Below are positions 1 to 8,165 of a stretch of 64,000 nucleotides of DNA, piece after piece. Position numbers and translations under genes: made by a program. Origin of the DNA: Thermomonospora catenispora (GTDB taxonomy: Bacteria; Actinomycetota; Actinomycetes; Streptosporangiales; Streptosporangiaceae); the NCBI RefSeq assembly GCF_006363815.1, contig NZ_RRYT01000011.1, positions 1-64,000 on the forward strand, given 5' to 3'. The notes under the pieces are model-generated. The model ran no database searches, was not told where the DNA came from, and saw nothing but the letters and a program-made list of their open reading frames with translations. Numbering within the stretch: the first letter of the stretch is position 1; each line of letters begins with the position of its first letter.

Positions 1-31
1 GGAGGGGCGGTGCCCGACGCGGGCGCCGATC

Positions 32-53
32 GCCCGCCCTGCGCCGGGCGGGC
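32..53 (-). terminator. Hairpin terminator after the SSB gene
   Basis: A perfect 8-bp stem (GCCCGCCC / GGGCGGGC) with a 6-nt loop lies about 55 nt beyond the SSB stop on the minus strand. There is no U-tract, which is common in high-GC actinomycetes. The rest of positions 1-109 shows no convincing gene. Confidence 0.45.
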
Positions 54-109
54 CGCCGCACGGCGCCGCCGCATCGGACCGGGCGCACCGGAGCGGCCCG
101 GGCGAGCGG

Positions 110-631
110 TCAGGCCGCCTGCGGGTCGAGGGCCTCGGCGGGGTGCGGATCGGGCCGGTCCTCGACCGCGCCCGGGGCGGCGTCCCCGTCCTCCGGCGGG
201 TCGGCGGTGAGGGACCACTGATCGGTGAGATCGCGGGCCTCCAGCCGATCCTCCTCGGTCATGACGCCGCGCTGGATCCGGCGGAACCGGGCGCTGCCCC
301 GGCTGAGGTCATGGCCGACGGTGGTGGCCTCGATCTCGGCGGAGAAGCGCAGCCGGCCGTCCTTGACGTACTCGCGGATGCGCAGCCGGCCGGTGACGAT
401 CACCGGCTCGCCCCGGCGCATGCCGCTGGCGTTGATGTTCTCGGCCAGGGACCGCCAGCAGTTGACGGTCAGGAACATCGACTCCTGGTCCTGCCACTGG
501 CCGGTCTGCCGGTCGTAGCGGCGGGGCGTGCAGCCCACCCGCAGCGCCAGGAAGGGGGTGCCGTTGGCCGTCATCGTGTAGAAGGGGTCCTGAGCCAGCC
601 AGCCGACGACGGTGACGTGCGCTTCGTTCAT
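110..631 (-). CDS. ssb: Single-stranded DNA-binding protein, SsbB-like paralogue
   Basis: This 173-residue protein has a typical SSB OB-fold in its first ~115 residues. It starts with MNEAHVTVVGW and carries the GTPFLALRVG and VTGRLRIREY strands that bind ssDNA. The ATG at 631 was chosen because a GGAGG lies 8 nt upstream; the longer ORF upstream lacks SSB similarity. The C-terminal tail is acidic and proline-rich but ends in DPQAA, without the DDIPF-type tip that recruits replication proteins in the main SSB. It is therefore probably an accessory paralogue, comparable to Streptomyces SsbB, which acts in chromosome segregation at sporulation (inference). It lies 127 nt downstream of two dynamin-like GTPase genes on the same strand. 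Confidence 0.85.
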   Translation of the reverse strand: MNEAHVTVVGWLAQDPFYTMTANGTPFLALRVGCTPRRYDRQTGQWQDQESMFLTVNCWRSLAENINASGMRRGEPVIVTGRLRIREYVKDGRLRFSAEIEATTVGHDLSRGSARFRRIQRGVMTEEDRLEARDLTDQWSLTADPPEDGDAAPGAVEDRPDPHPAEALDPQAA

Positions 632-758
632 CTCGCGGTCCTCCACATCGAGTGCGGTGCGCGTCCGGGTCGCGCACCGCCCACGGTGACGGACCCGCAC
701 CGCGACGCAGAAGGCTCCGCACGGAATGTGGACAACCGGACGACCGTGCGGGGACCGC

Positions 759-2429
759 TCAGGAGGACCTGTGCAGCAGCGCGTTCGCCTCGTCGCGGAA
801 ACGGGCGTAGGCCCGCAGCTCGTCGGCGACCGGATAGAGCACGCGCTCCTCGGCGACCTCGGCGATCCGCGCGCGCATCTGCTCCTCCATCCGCTCGCCG
901 TGCCGGGCCGACGACAGCGCCACCACGTTCCGGCAGGCCGAGGCGGTCAGCGCGCCCATGCCGAGCACGCAGCCGAGCAGCACCGCCACATAGGGGATCA
1001 GGCCGGCCTCGCCGATCAGGGCGGGCGGATCGTCCCACACCCCGGCCACCCCGCAGGCCACCAGCAGCGCGATCCACACCAGGGACACCACGCTGACCAG
1101 GAGCAGGAAATACTGCCAGGTCTTGATCAGCCACCACCAGCGGGGCACCTGGTTGAACTCCGGCAGCACGTCCTTGAGCGAGTCGCCGAGCGCCTCCGGC
1201 AGGTCGGCGGCGTGGGAGCGGGACGCGGCGCGCACCGCGCGCGCCCAGTCCTCCGGCAGCCCGGCGGTGACCTCGTCGGTGACCCCGTGCAACGCGGTGT
1301 CCACATCGCCCTGCTGCGCGCCGACCGGCCCGGTGAACGCGCCGCGCAGCTCCTCGCGCAGCTCGGTCAGCCGCATCTTGCGCAGCGGGTCGCTGCGCAG
1401 CCGGGCGGTCAGCCGGGAGATCGGCCAGCCCACATAGTCCTCGGCGCGCAGTTCATAAGCGCTCTCCATGGCCTCGGCGACCGCGGAGACGCCGGCCGCG
1501 TCGGTGAGCGCGTCGACCAGCTCGGCGGCGCGGCGCTCCCCGATCGTCGACGGCGGCTCGGCGGCCGTGGCGTAGCCGGCGAACCGCTCCACCAGCCGGT
1601 CGACGTCGACCATCAGCCGTTCGACCCGGGCCCGCCGGGCGGCGATCGTCTCCACCAGCACGTCCCGCAGGTCCGCGATGCCGCCCTCGGCCACGGCGGA
1701 GGTGGTCACGATGCGCGGGTCGGCCAGTCCTTCGGCCTCCAGCAGCCGGCGCAGGTCCGACACGCACTCCCCGACCTCCTCCGGCTGCAGCCGGTCGATC
1801 TGGTTGAGCACGATGACGGTGACGTCGGCGTGCCGGGCGTAGGGGACGATGTAGTCGCGGTGCAGCGCGGCGTCGGCGTACTTCTGCGGGTCGACCACCC
1901 ACACCAGCAGGTCGGCGACCGACACGAACCGGTCGACCTCGGCGCGGTGCATCTCGGCGATGGAGTCGTGGTCGGGCAGGTCGATGAGCACCAGCCCCTG
2001 CAGCGACCCGGAGGAGGCGCCGGAGCCGCCGGTCTCCAGCGACCCGGCGCGGGCGTAGCGGTACCGCTTGTCGACCCCCAGCCAGTCCAGCAGCGGCCCG
2101 GCGCCGTCCAGCCCCCACACGCAGGCGTGCGCCTTGGAGGTCATCGGGCGGCGCATCCCGACCGGCGAGAGTTTCAGCCCGCAGATCGCGTTGAACAGCG
2201 AGGACTTGCCGCTGCCGGTGCCGCCGGCCAGGGTGACGACGGTGTGCTCGCCGGACAGCCCCAGCCGCTGCTCGGCCCGCTCCAGCAGGGCGGCGGCGTC
2301 GGCCAGCAGACCCGGGTCGATCCGTCCGCTCCCCAGGTCGACCAGCCGCCGCAGCCCCTCCAGCCTGGCCGCCAGGCCGGATTCGGCCCCCGAGCCCCGT
2401 TCCTGCGTCGCGGTCGTGGTCGTGGTCAT
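759..2429 (-). CDS. Membrane-anchored dynamin-like GTPase (DynB-like)
   Basis: The 556-residue protein has a GTPase domain with a G1 loop GGTGSGKSS (residues 69-77), a G3 motif DLPDHDS and a G4 motif NQID. Two hydrophobic segments follow at about 437-463 and 476-500, then a charged helical tail. The ATG at 2429 follows an AGGTG sequence; the long upstream extension of the ORF is low-complexity and not coding-like. Large GTPases with two C-terminal membrane segments match the bacterial dynamin-like type, such as DynB of Streptomyces, which works with DynA at sporulation septa. The pairing with the next GTPase supports this, but the specific role is inferred. It lies 85 nt downstream of that partner gene. 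Confidence 0.75.
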   Translation of the reverse strand: MTTTTTATQERGSGAESGLAARLEGLRRLVDLGSGRIDPGLLADAAALLERAEQRLGLSGEHTVVTLAGGTGSGKSSLFNAICGLKLSPVGMRRPMTSKAHACVWGLDGAGPLLDWLGVDKRYRYARAGSLETGGSGASSGSLQGLVLIDLPDHDSIAEMHRAEVDRFVSVADLLVWVVDPQKYADAALHRDYIVPYARHADVTVIVLNQIDRLQPEEVGECVSDLRRLLEAEGLADPRIVTTSAVAEGGIADLRDVLVETIAARRARVERLMVDVDRLVERFAGYATAAEPPSTIGERRAAELVDALTDAAGVSAVAEAMESAYELRAEDYVGWPISRLTARLRSDPLRKMRLTELREELRGAFTGPVGAQQGDVDTALHGVTDEVTAGLPEDWARAVRAASRSHAADLPEALGDSLKDVLPEFNQVPRWWWLIKTWQYFLLLVSVVSLVWIALLVACGVAGVWDDPPALIGEAGLIPYVAVLLGCVLGMGALTASACRNVVALSSARHGERMEEQMRARIAEVAEERVLYPVADELRAYARFRDEANALLHRSS

Positions 2430-2514
2430 CGGATTCACCTGCCGGCCTTGGGATCGTCCGGGGCCGCGGCGAGACCGGGGCGGCCCGGCGCGCGCACGCG
2501 GCCGATGACTGCGC

Positions 2515-4383
2515 TCATCGGGCGACCTCCAGCTTGTGGGTGGCCTGATACAGCCGGACGGCGGCGGTCTCGTCGGGGATCTCGGCCGCATCCAGCACCT
2601 GGCCGTACCTGATCGCCTCCTCATCGAACAGCATGCCGATGCGGCTGCGCAGGTCGGCGCGGGCCTTGGCGCTCATGCCGCGCAGCGACTCGGCGCCGAA
2701 CAGCGCCTTGAGCAGCCGCTGCGGCACCGCGCTGGTGCCGCCCTTGACCGAGACGTCGGAGGTGCCGTATCCCAGCAGCCCGATCATCAGGACGATGGAC
2801 AGCGCCTCCTCGTCGAAGGAGACCAGCTTGGCCACCGTGCGCTTGGTGACCCCCTCGGTGCGGACCAGCTCCAGCACATGGTCCTGCCAGGAGGAGACCG
2901 CCCGGCCGACCCGGCGCGGCAGCTCCGGGGACACCCCGGACAGGTCGCCCGCCACGTCCGCCAGGATCTGCCGGCCGGCCGGATGCGCCTGCCAGCGGCC
3001 GAGCGCCTCCTCGGCGGCGTGCTCGGCGGCCGACAGGATCAGCGACTCCAGCGCCGCGCGCAGCGCGGCCTTGAGCGCCCGCAGCCGGGTCGGGTTGCGG
3101 CGGCCCTTGCGTCCGCCGCGGTGGCCGCCGCGGCCGCGCTGGACCCGCAGCGCGCGCAGCAGGTCGCCGGTGCCGGCGAAGTCCTGCCAGCGGGCCAGCA
3201 CCTCGCCGCGCAGCAGCGACCCGTTGCGGGTGGCCTCGTCCAGCTCGGCCAGCGCGGTGGCGTAGGCGGCCTCGACCTCCTCGCGCAGCACCGTGCGCAC
3301 CTCGGCCTGGGCCTCGACGTGCTTGGCCAGCTCCGGCACCCGGACCCGGAAGCTGTCCAGCACGCCGCCGAAGGTGTCGCGGATGATCTTGGTGCGCCGG
3401 GCCGGGCTCTCGGCCAGCTCCAGCAGCCAGGCGCGGATGTCCTCGACGGTCTCCTCCGGCAGCCGGCTGTCCTCGACCCGGGTCTCGGGGATGGTGAACC
3501 TGCGGGCGTCGCCGACCCCGTGCTCGTCCAGCATCTCGGCGAAGTGGTCGACCACCTCCGTGCCGGCGCCCTGCGGCACCCGCGACAGCACCACGCCGAT
3601 GGTGGCGCCCTGCTCCTTGGCGCGCTGCAGCATCTGCCAGACCTGCGCGTCGGCGTACCGGGCGGCGGTGGTGACGCACAGCCACAGGTCGGAGGCGGCC
3701 ATCAGCTTGGTGGCGAACTCCAGGTGGTCGTCAAAGACCGAGTCGAAGTCGGGGCTGTCCAGCAGCGCCAGGCCCTCGGGCAGCCGGTCGCTGCTGATCA
3801 CCACGAGCTGGTCGCCGGCGATGGCGTCGGGGGCGGGGCCGGGGACGCGGCCCATGTCGGGCAGCAGCGGCCCCTTGAGGAACCAGTCGGCGTGGTCGGG
3901 GTGGCAGACCAGGATCGGGCTGGAGGTGGTGGGCCGCAGCACGCCGGTGGCGCTGACCCGGGCCCCGACCAGCGTGTTGACCAGGGTGGACTTGCCCGCG
4001 CCGGTGGAGCCGCCGAGCACCACCAGCATCGGGGCGGTCTTGCCGCGGATCCGCGGCAGCACATAGTCGTCGAGCTGGCTGCGGATCTCGGCCTGGGCGG
4101 CGCGCGCCTCCTCCACCCCGGGCACCTCGAGCACCAGCCGCACCTGGTCGACGTGGTCGCGCAGCTCGGTGAGCACCCGGGCCAGGTCGACCTCGCGGGC
4201 AGGATCGGGCGCCACGCTGTACTCGACCGGTTCCACGACGGTCTCCTCGGCCCGCTCGTCGAGGTCGGCGGAGGACTTGGCGGTGTCGACCGCGGCGGCC
4301 TCAAGGGTCTCGGGGGCGGATTCGGCCGTCCCGCCGCCGGGCCGGTCGCCGTGAACCGCGCTCTGATCTGCTGGGGATGTCAC
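2515..4383 (-). CDS. Dynamin-like GTPase (DynA-like)
   Basis: This 622-residue protein has a G1 motif GGSTGAGKST at residues 124-133 and a G3-type LLDSPDFDS, followed by a long, mostly helical region. The first ~110 residues are acidic and low in predicted structure. It starts with GTG at 4383, and the stop of the upstream methyltransferase gene (4380-4382) overlaps this start as GTGA, so the two are probably translationally coupled. Two unlike large GTPases in tandem is the arrangement of actinobacterial dynamin-like pairs that remodel septal membrane. I infer a heteromeric complex with the following gene product. Why it is coupled to a tetrapyrrole gene is unclear. Confidence 0.75.
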   Translation of the reverse strand: MTSPADQSAVHGDRPGGGTAESAPETLEAAAVDTAKSSADLDERAEETVVEPVEYSVAPDPAREVDLARVLTELRDHVDQVRLVLEVPGVEEARAAQAEIRSQLDDYVLPRIRGKTAPMLVVLGGSTGAGKSTLVNTLVGARVSATGVLRPTTSSPILVCHPDHADWFLKGPLLPDMGRVPGPAPDAIAGDQLVVISSDRLPEGLALLDSPDFDSVFDDHLEFATKLMAASDLWLCVTTAARYADAQVWQMLQRAKEQGATIGVVLSRVPQGAGTEVVDHFAEMLDEHGVGDARRFTIPETRVEDSRLPEETVEDIRAWLLELAESPARRTKIIRDTFGGVLDSFRVRVPELAKHVEAQAEVRTVLREEVEAAYATALAELDEATRNGSLLRGEVLARWQDFAGTGDLLRALRVQRGRGGHRGGRKGRRNPTRLRALKAALRAALESLILSAAEHAAEEALGRWQAHPAGRQILADVAGDLSGVSPELPRRVGRAVSSWQDHVLELVRTEGVTKRTVAKLVSFDEEALSIVLMIGLLGYGTSDVSVKGGTSAVPQRLLKALFGAESLRGMSAKARADLRSRIGMLFDEEAIRYGQVLDAAEIPDETAAVRLYQATHKLEVAR

Positions 4384-5726
4384 GGAGCCCGTCCCATATC
4401 TCCATGCTGATCTGCCGGGGGTGCCGCGGAGCCCGCCTCGGCGGCCAGGTAGTCCGCTCGTATCATGTCGATCTCTCGCGCCACGTCCACCACGTCGCCC
4501 ACGACCACGATCGCCGGGGGCCGCACACCGGCCGCCGTCATTTCCTCCACCACCGTCTCCAAAGTGGCGAAGAGGGCCCGCTGTCTGGGAAGCGTACCGT
4601 CCTGGACGACGGCCACGGGCGTGTCAGGCGACCGACCATAGCGCATCAGGGCGTTGGCGATGCGGGCCATCCGTTCCACGGCCATCAGCAGCACCAGGGT
4701 GCCCTGGGAGCGTCCCAGCGCCTCCCAGTCGACGGTGGAGGCCGGATGGCCGGGGGCCACGTGCGCCGACACCACGTGGAACTCCTGGGCCACGCCGCGG
4801 TGGGTGACCGGGACGCCGGCCGCCGCCGGCACCGCGACCGCGCTGGTGACGCCGGGGACCACGGTCACCGGGACGCCGTGCCGGGCGCAGTGCAGCACCT
4901 CCTCGGCGCCGCGGCCGAACACGAACGGGTCGCCGCCCTTGAGCCGCACCACGAACTTCCCGGCCTTGGCGTGCTCGACCAGGTGCTCGTTGATCCGCTC
5001 CTGGGCGACGGTCCGGCCGTAGGGGATCTTGGCGGCGTCGATCACCTCGACGTCGGCGGGCAGCTCGTCCAGCAGCAGCCGGGGCGCCAGCCGGTCGGTG
5101 ATCACCACGTCGGCCTGGGCGAGCAGCTGCCGGCCGCGCACGGTGATCAGGCCGGGGTCGCCGGGGCCGCCGCCGACCAGCGCCACCCCGGCGGGCTTGC
5201 GCCGGGAGCGCCGCGCCTCCAGGGTGGCGTCGCGCAGCCCGTCCACGACGGCGTCGCGGATCCCGGCGGCGCGGCGCGGGTCGCCGCCCGCCAGCACGCC
5301 GACGGTCACCTCCCCCACCCGGCCGCCGGCCGGGGTCCAGGCCGCGGAGGCCTCGGCGTCGTCGGCGCGCACGCACCAGATCCGGGACCGCTCGGCCTCG
5401 GCGGCGACCGCCTCGTTCACCCGGGGGTCGTCGGTGAGGGCCTGCACCAGCCAGGCGCCGTCCAGGTCGCCGGGGCGGTAGGGGCGGCGCTCCCAGACGA
5501 CCCGCCCGTCGGCGATCAGGTCCTCCAGCGAGGGGGTCACCTCGGGGGCCACCAGCACCACCCGCGCACCGGCCGCCAGCAGCGCGGGGACGCGGCGCTG
5601 GGCGACCCGTCCGCCGCCCACGACGACGACTCGGCGCCCGCGCAGTCGCAGGCCAAGCAGATAGGGCGGCACGGTGCTCTCTCGGTCGGGACGGTCTGGA
5701 CAGCGGGGAGAAGACGTGACGGGCAT
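4380..5726 (-). CDS. cysG: Fused precorrin-2 dehydrogenase / uroporphyrinogen-III C-methyltransferase
   Basis: The 448-residue protein carries two enzymes of siroheme and corrinoid synthesis. Residues ~20-150 form a CysG-N/Met8-type dehydrogenase with the NAD motif VVVVGGGRVAQRR. Residues ~175-425 are the SAM-dependent uroporphyrinogen-III methyltransferase, with VALVGGGPGDPGLITVRG, the VRLKGGDPFVFGRG loop and PGVTSAV. No separate ferrochelatase signature was noted beyond the N-terminal module. The ATG at 5726 has a weak ribosome site; a GTG at 5672 (MPPYLLGL) is an alternative that fits the family better. It makes precorrin-2 or sirohydrochlorin, the entry point for the neighbouring cob operon, but a hairpin at 5825-5873 separates the two transcription units. 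Confidence 0.92.
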   Translation of the reverse strand: MPVTSSPRCPDRPDRESTVPPYLLGLRLRGRRVVVVGGGRVAQRRVPALLAAGARVVLVAPEVTPSLEDLIADGRVVWERRPYRPGDLDGAWLVQALTDDPRVNEAVAAEAERSRIWCVRADDAEASAAWTPAGGRVGEVTVGVLAGGDPRRAAGIRDAVVDGLRDATLEARRSRRKPAGVALVGGGPGDPGLITVRGRQLLAQADVVITDRLAPRLLLDELPADVEVIDAAKIPYGRTVAQERINEHLVEHAKAGKFVVRLKGGDPFVFGRGAEEVLHCARHGVPVTVVPGVTSAVAVPAAAGVPVTHRGVAQEFHVVSAHVAPGHPASTVDWEALGRSQGTLVLLMAVERMARIANALMRYGRSPDTPVAVVQDGTLPRQRALFATLETVVEEMTAAGVRPPAIVVVGDVVDVAREIDMIRADYLAAEAGSAAPPADQHGDMGRAP

Positions 5727-5824
5727 GGCTTTCGACGACCAAAGGTACTCGGGTTCGCAGGGATATGGAGAGTGGTCGACCGCAGTCGATAGCGGAGCGT
5801 GACACTGGGCCTCGCTGCGGCGTC

Positions 5825-5873
5825 GCCCGCCCGGGCCTCGCGGTCCGGCGCCGGGCCGCGAGGCCCGGGCGGG
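5825..5873 (-). terminator. Strong terminator hairpin ending the cob operon
   Basis: An 18-bp perfect stem (5825-5842 with 5856-5873) and 13-nt loop begins 3 nt after the cobT stop on the minus strand. It has no U-tract. It separates the cob operon from the cysG gene, whose promoter should lie in 5727-5824. Confidence 0.75.
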
Positions 5874-5876
5874 GGT

Positions 5877-7049
5877 TCAGCGCGAACGGCCTTGTTCGCT
5901 TCGGTGTTCGCTTCGGTGTTCGCTTCGGTGTTCGCTCGGATGTTCGCTTCGGTGTCCGCTCGGGCGTCCGCTTCGGTGCCGGGTTCCGTGTTCGCTCTTG
6001 TCGCTGACGCCCGCCGCGTCGAACGTGGCGACCTCGTGCAGCACGCGCACGGCGCCCTGCACCAGGGGCAGCGCCAGCAGGGCCCCGGTGCCCTCGCCGA
6101 GCCGCAGCTCGAGGTCGACCAGCGGACGCAGTCCCAGTCTCTCCACCGTAGCGGCGTGTCCCGGCTCCGCCGAACGGTGTCCCGCCACACAGGCGGCCGT
6201 CGCCCCCGGGCACAGCGCCGCCGCGGCCAGCGCCGCCGCCCCGGCGATCACGCCGTCGAGCACCACCGGGACGCGGGCCGCCGCCCCGCCGAGGATGAAC
6301 CCGGCCAGCGCGGCGTGCTCCAGCCCGCCGAGCTCGGCCAGCACCCGCAGCGGGTCGGCGGGGTCGGGCTCGGCGCGGCGCAGGGCGGTGCGCACCACCT
6401 CGATCTTGTGGCGGTGGGTGGCGTCGTCGATGCCGGTGCCGCGGCCGGTGACCCGTTCGGGGGGCAGTCCGGTGAACGCGGCGATCAGGGCGGCCGAGGC
6501 GGTGGTGTTGGCGATGCCCATGTCGCCGGTGAGCAGGCAGCGGTGGCCGGCGGCGACCAGGTCGCGGGCGACCTCGATGCCGGTCTCCACCGCCCGCCGG
6601 GCCTGCCGGAGGGTCATCGCGGGCTCCCGGGACAGGTCGGCGGTGCCGTGGGCGATCTTGCGGGACAGCAGGCCGGGGACCTCCGGCAGGTCGGCGACCA
6701 CCCCCACGTCCACCACGACGACCTCGGCGCCGACCTGGCCGGCGAAGGCGTTGACGACCGCGCCCCCGGCCAGGAAGTTGGCCACCATCTGGGCGGTGAC
6801 CTCCTGCGGCCAGGGGGACACGCCCTGGGCGTGCACGCCGTGGTCGGCGGCGAAGATCGCCACGACGGCGGGTTCGGGCATCGGCGGCGGACAGGCCCCG
6901 GCGAGCCCGGCCAGGCGGATCGACAGCTCCTCCAGGGCGCCGAGGGCGCCGGGCGGCTTGGTCAGCCGGGACTGCAGGTCGCGGGCCTCGGCCATGGCGG
7001 CCTCGTGCGGGGGGCGGACGGCGGCGACGGTCTGGGCGATCAGATCCAC
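5877..7049 (-). CDS. cobT: Nicotinate-nucleotide--dimethylbenzimidazole phosphoribosyltransferase
   Basis: CobT activates the lower ligand base by forming alpha-ribazole phosphate from nicotinate mononucleotide and dimethylbenzimidazole. The 390-residue product shows the family hallmarks: TKPPGALGALEEL near the N-terminus, AADHGVHAQGVSPWP, GDMGIANTTASAA, GRGTGIDD and the C-terminal LRLGEGTGALLALPLVQ. The start is GTG at 7049 behind AGGAGAGGAA. The family normally ends near EVATFDAAGVS at about residue 350. Here the frame runs on for some 40 residues of Ser-Glu-His-Arg repeats encoded by a 12-bp tandem repeat. It is the last gene of the operon, 93 nt after cobC. Confidence 0.95.
   Translation of the reverse strand: MDLIAQTVAAVRPPHEAAMAEARDLQSRLTKPPGALGALEELSIRLAGLAGACPPPMPEPAVVAIFAADHGVHAQGVSPWPQEVTAQMVANFLAGGAVVNAFAGQVGAEVVVVDVGVVADLPEVPGLLSRKIAHGTADLSREPAMTLRQARRAVETGIEVARDLVAAGHRCLLTGDMGIANTTASAALIAAFTGLPPERVTGRGTGIDDATHRHKIEVVRTALRRAEPDPADPLRVLAELGGLEHAALAGFILGGAAARVPVVLDGVIAGAAALAAAALCPGATAACVAGHRSAEPGHAATVERLGLRPLVDLELRLGEGTGALLALPLVQGAVRVLHEVATFDAAGVSDKSEHGTRHRSGRPSGHRSEHPSEHRSEHRSEHRSEQGRSR
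5893..6000. repeat. 12-bp tandem repeat inside the cobT 3' end
   Basis: Nine consecutive 12-nt units, four of them exactly TGTTCGCTTCGG on the plus strand and the others diverged by one to several bases, fill 5893-6000. On the coding (minus) strand each unit gives a tetrapeptide close to Ser-Glu-His-Arg, so copy number can change without shifting frame. Confidence 0.9.
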
Positions 7050-7142
7050 GGGTTCCTCTCCTGACGGACCACGACTGCCGTGGAGTTCCTGGGGGGCGGC
7101 TCGGCCCGGCGGGCCGAGGGGGCGGGCCGGACGGCGGCCCGG

Positions 7143-8165
7143 TCAGCGGCGAAGGTCATCGAGCGCCTCCAGCAGGGCGTCGTCGGTCGCGCGGTCCCGG
7201 ACCGCGATCCGCAGCCACTGCGGACCCAGGCCGGGGAAGGTGTCGCCGCGGCGGACCGCGAACCCCGCGGCGCGCAGGCGCTCGCGCAGCTCGCGCGCGT
7301 CCACGGCGTGCACGCACAGGAACGAGGCGCGGGCGCCGGGGACGGGCGTCAGGCCGCGGCGGGCGAGCTCGGCGGCGAACCGGTCGCGTTCGGCGGACAT
7401 CTCCCGCGCCCAGGCGTCGGCCTCGGCCAGCGCGGCCGGCTCGCAGCAGGCCGCGACGGCGACCAGGGCGGGGGTGGAGACCGCCCACAGCGGCTGGGCC
7501 TCGGCGAGGGCGGCGACCAGCGAGGGCTCGGCGAGGAGGTATCCGGCGCGCAGCCCGGCCAGTCCCCAGGTCTTGGTGAGGCTGCGCAGCACCACCAGGC
7601 CGGGGAGGCGGGCGGCGGCGAGGCTCTCGCCCTCGCCGGGGACGCAGTCCATGAACGCCTCGTCCACCACGACGGTGCGGCCGGGGCGGGTCAGCGCGGC
7701 GATGTCGGCGGCCGGATGCAGCACCGAGGTCGGGTTGGTGGGGTTGCCGATCACCACCAGGTCGGCGTCGGCGGGGACGCGCGTCGGATCGAACGTGAAG
7801 TCGCCGTCGAGGATCACGCGGTCCACCGCATGCCCGGCGGCCCGCAGCGCCGCCTCCGGTTCGGTGAACTGGGGGTGCACCACGACCGCGCGGCGCGGCC
7901 GGAGCGCCCGCGCCAGCAGCACGAACGCCTCGGCGGCCCCGGCGGTCAGCAGGACCTCCCGCGGGGGGCGGCCGTGCCGGGCGGCCACCGCGCGGCGGGC
8001 CTCGCGCGGGTCGGGGTAGGCGGCCAGGTCCTCCAGCGAGCGGCGGATCCGCTCGGCCAGCCAGGCGGGCGGGGTGCCGGCCCGCACGTTGACGGCGAAG
8101 TCCACCAGCCCGTCGGCGGCCTCGGCGTCCCCGTGGTGTCGCAGATCGATGCCGTCAGCGTCCAT
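7143..8165 (-). CDS. cobC: Threonine-phosphate decarboxylase-like PLP enzyme
   Basis: This 340-residue fold-type I aminotransferase is related to histidinol-phosphate aminotransferase. It shows the GNPTNPTS motif, the DEAFMD aspartate and the PLP-lysine region SLTKTWGLAGLRAGYLL. Its place in a cob operon identifies it as CobC/CobD-Salmonella type, which supplies the aminopropanol-phosphate arm or works with CobD in attaching it. Its first 11 nt overlap the end of cbiX. Sequence alone cannot separate decarboxylase from aminotransferase activity, so the call rests on context. Confidence 0.85.
   Translation of the reverse strand: MDADGIDLRHHGDAEAADGLVDFAVNVRAGTPPAWLAERIRRSLEDLAAYPDPREARRAVAARHGRPPREVLLTAGAAEAFVLLARALRPRRAVVVHPQFTEPEAALRAAGHAVDRVILDGDFTFDPTRVPADADLVVIGNPTNPTSVLHPAADIAALTRPGRTVVVDEAFMDCVPGEGESLAAARLPGLVVLRSLTKTWGLAGLRAGYLLAEPSLVAALAEAQPLWAVSTPALVAVAACCEPAALAEADAWAREMSAERDRFAAELARRGLTPVPGARASFLCVHAVDARELRERLRAAGFAVRRGDTFPGLGPQWLRIAVRDRATDDALLEALDDLRR

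Noticed and set aside
726-2612. Long plus-strand open frame opposite the first GTPase gene, and similar long frames opposite other genes
   Set aside because: It is a high-GC antisense shadow: low-complexity Gly/Gln/His/Arg composition, no domain, and the opposite strand has clear motifs and ribosome sites.
5893-6000. Short regular repeats that might be taken for a CRISPR array
   Set aside because: Units are 12 bp without spacers and lie within a coding frame; no cas genes are present.
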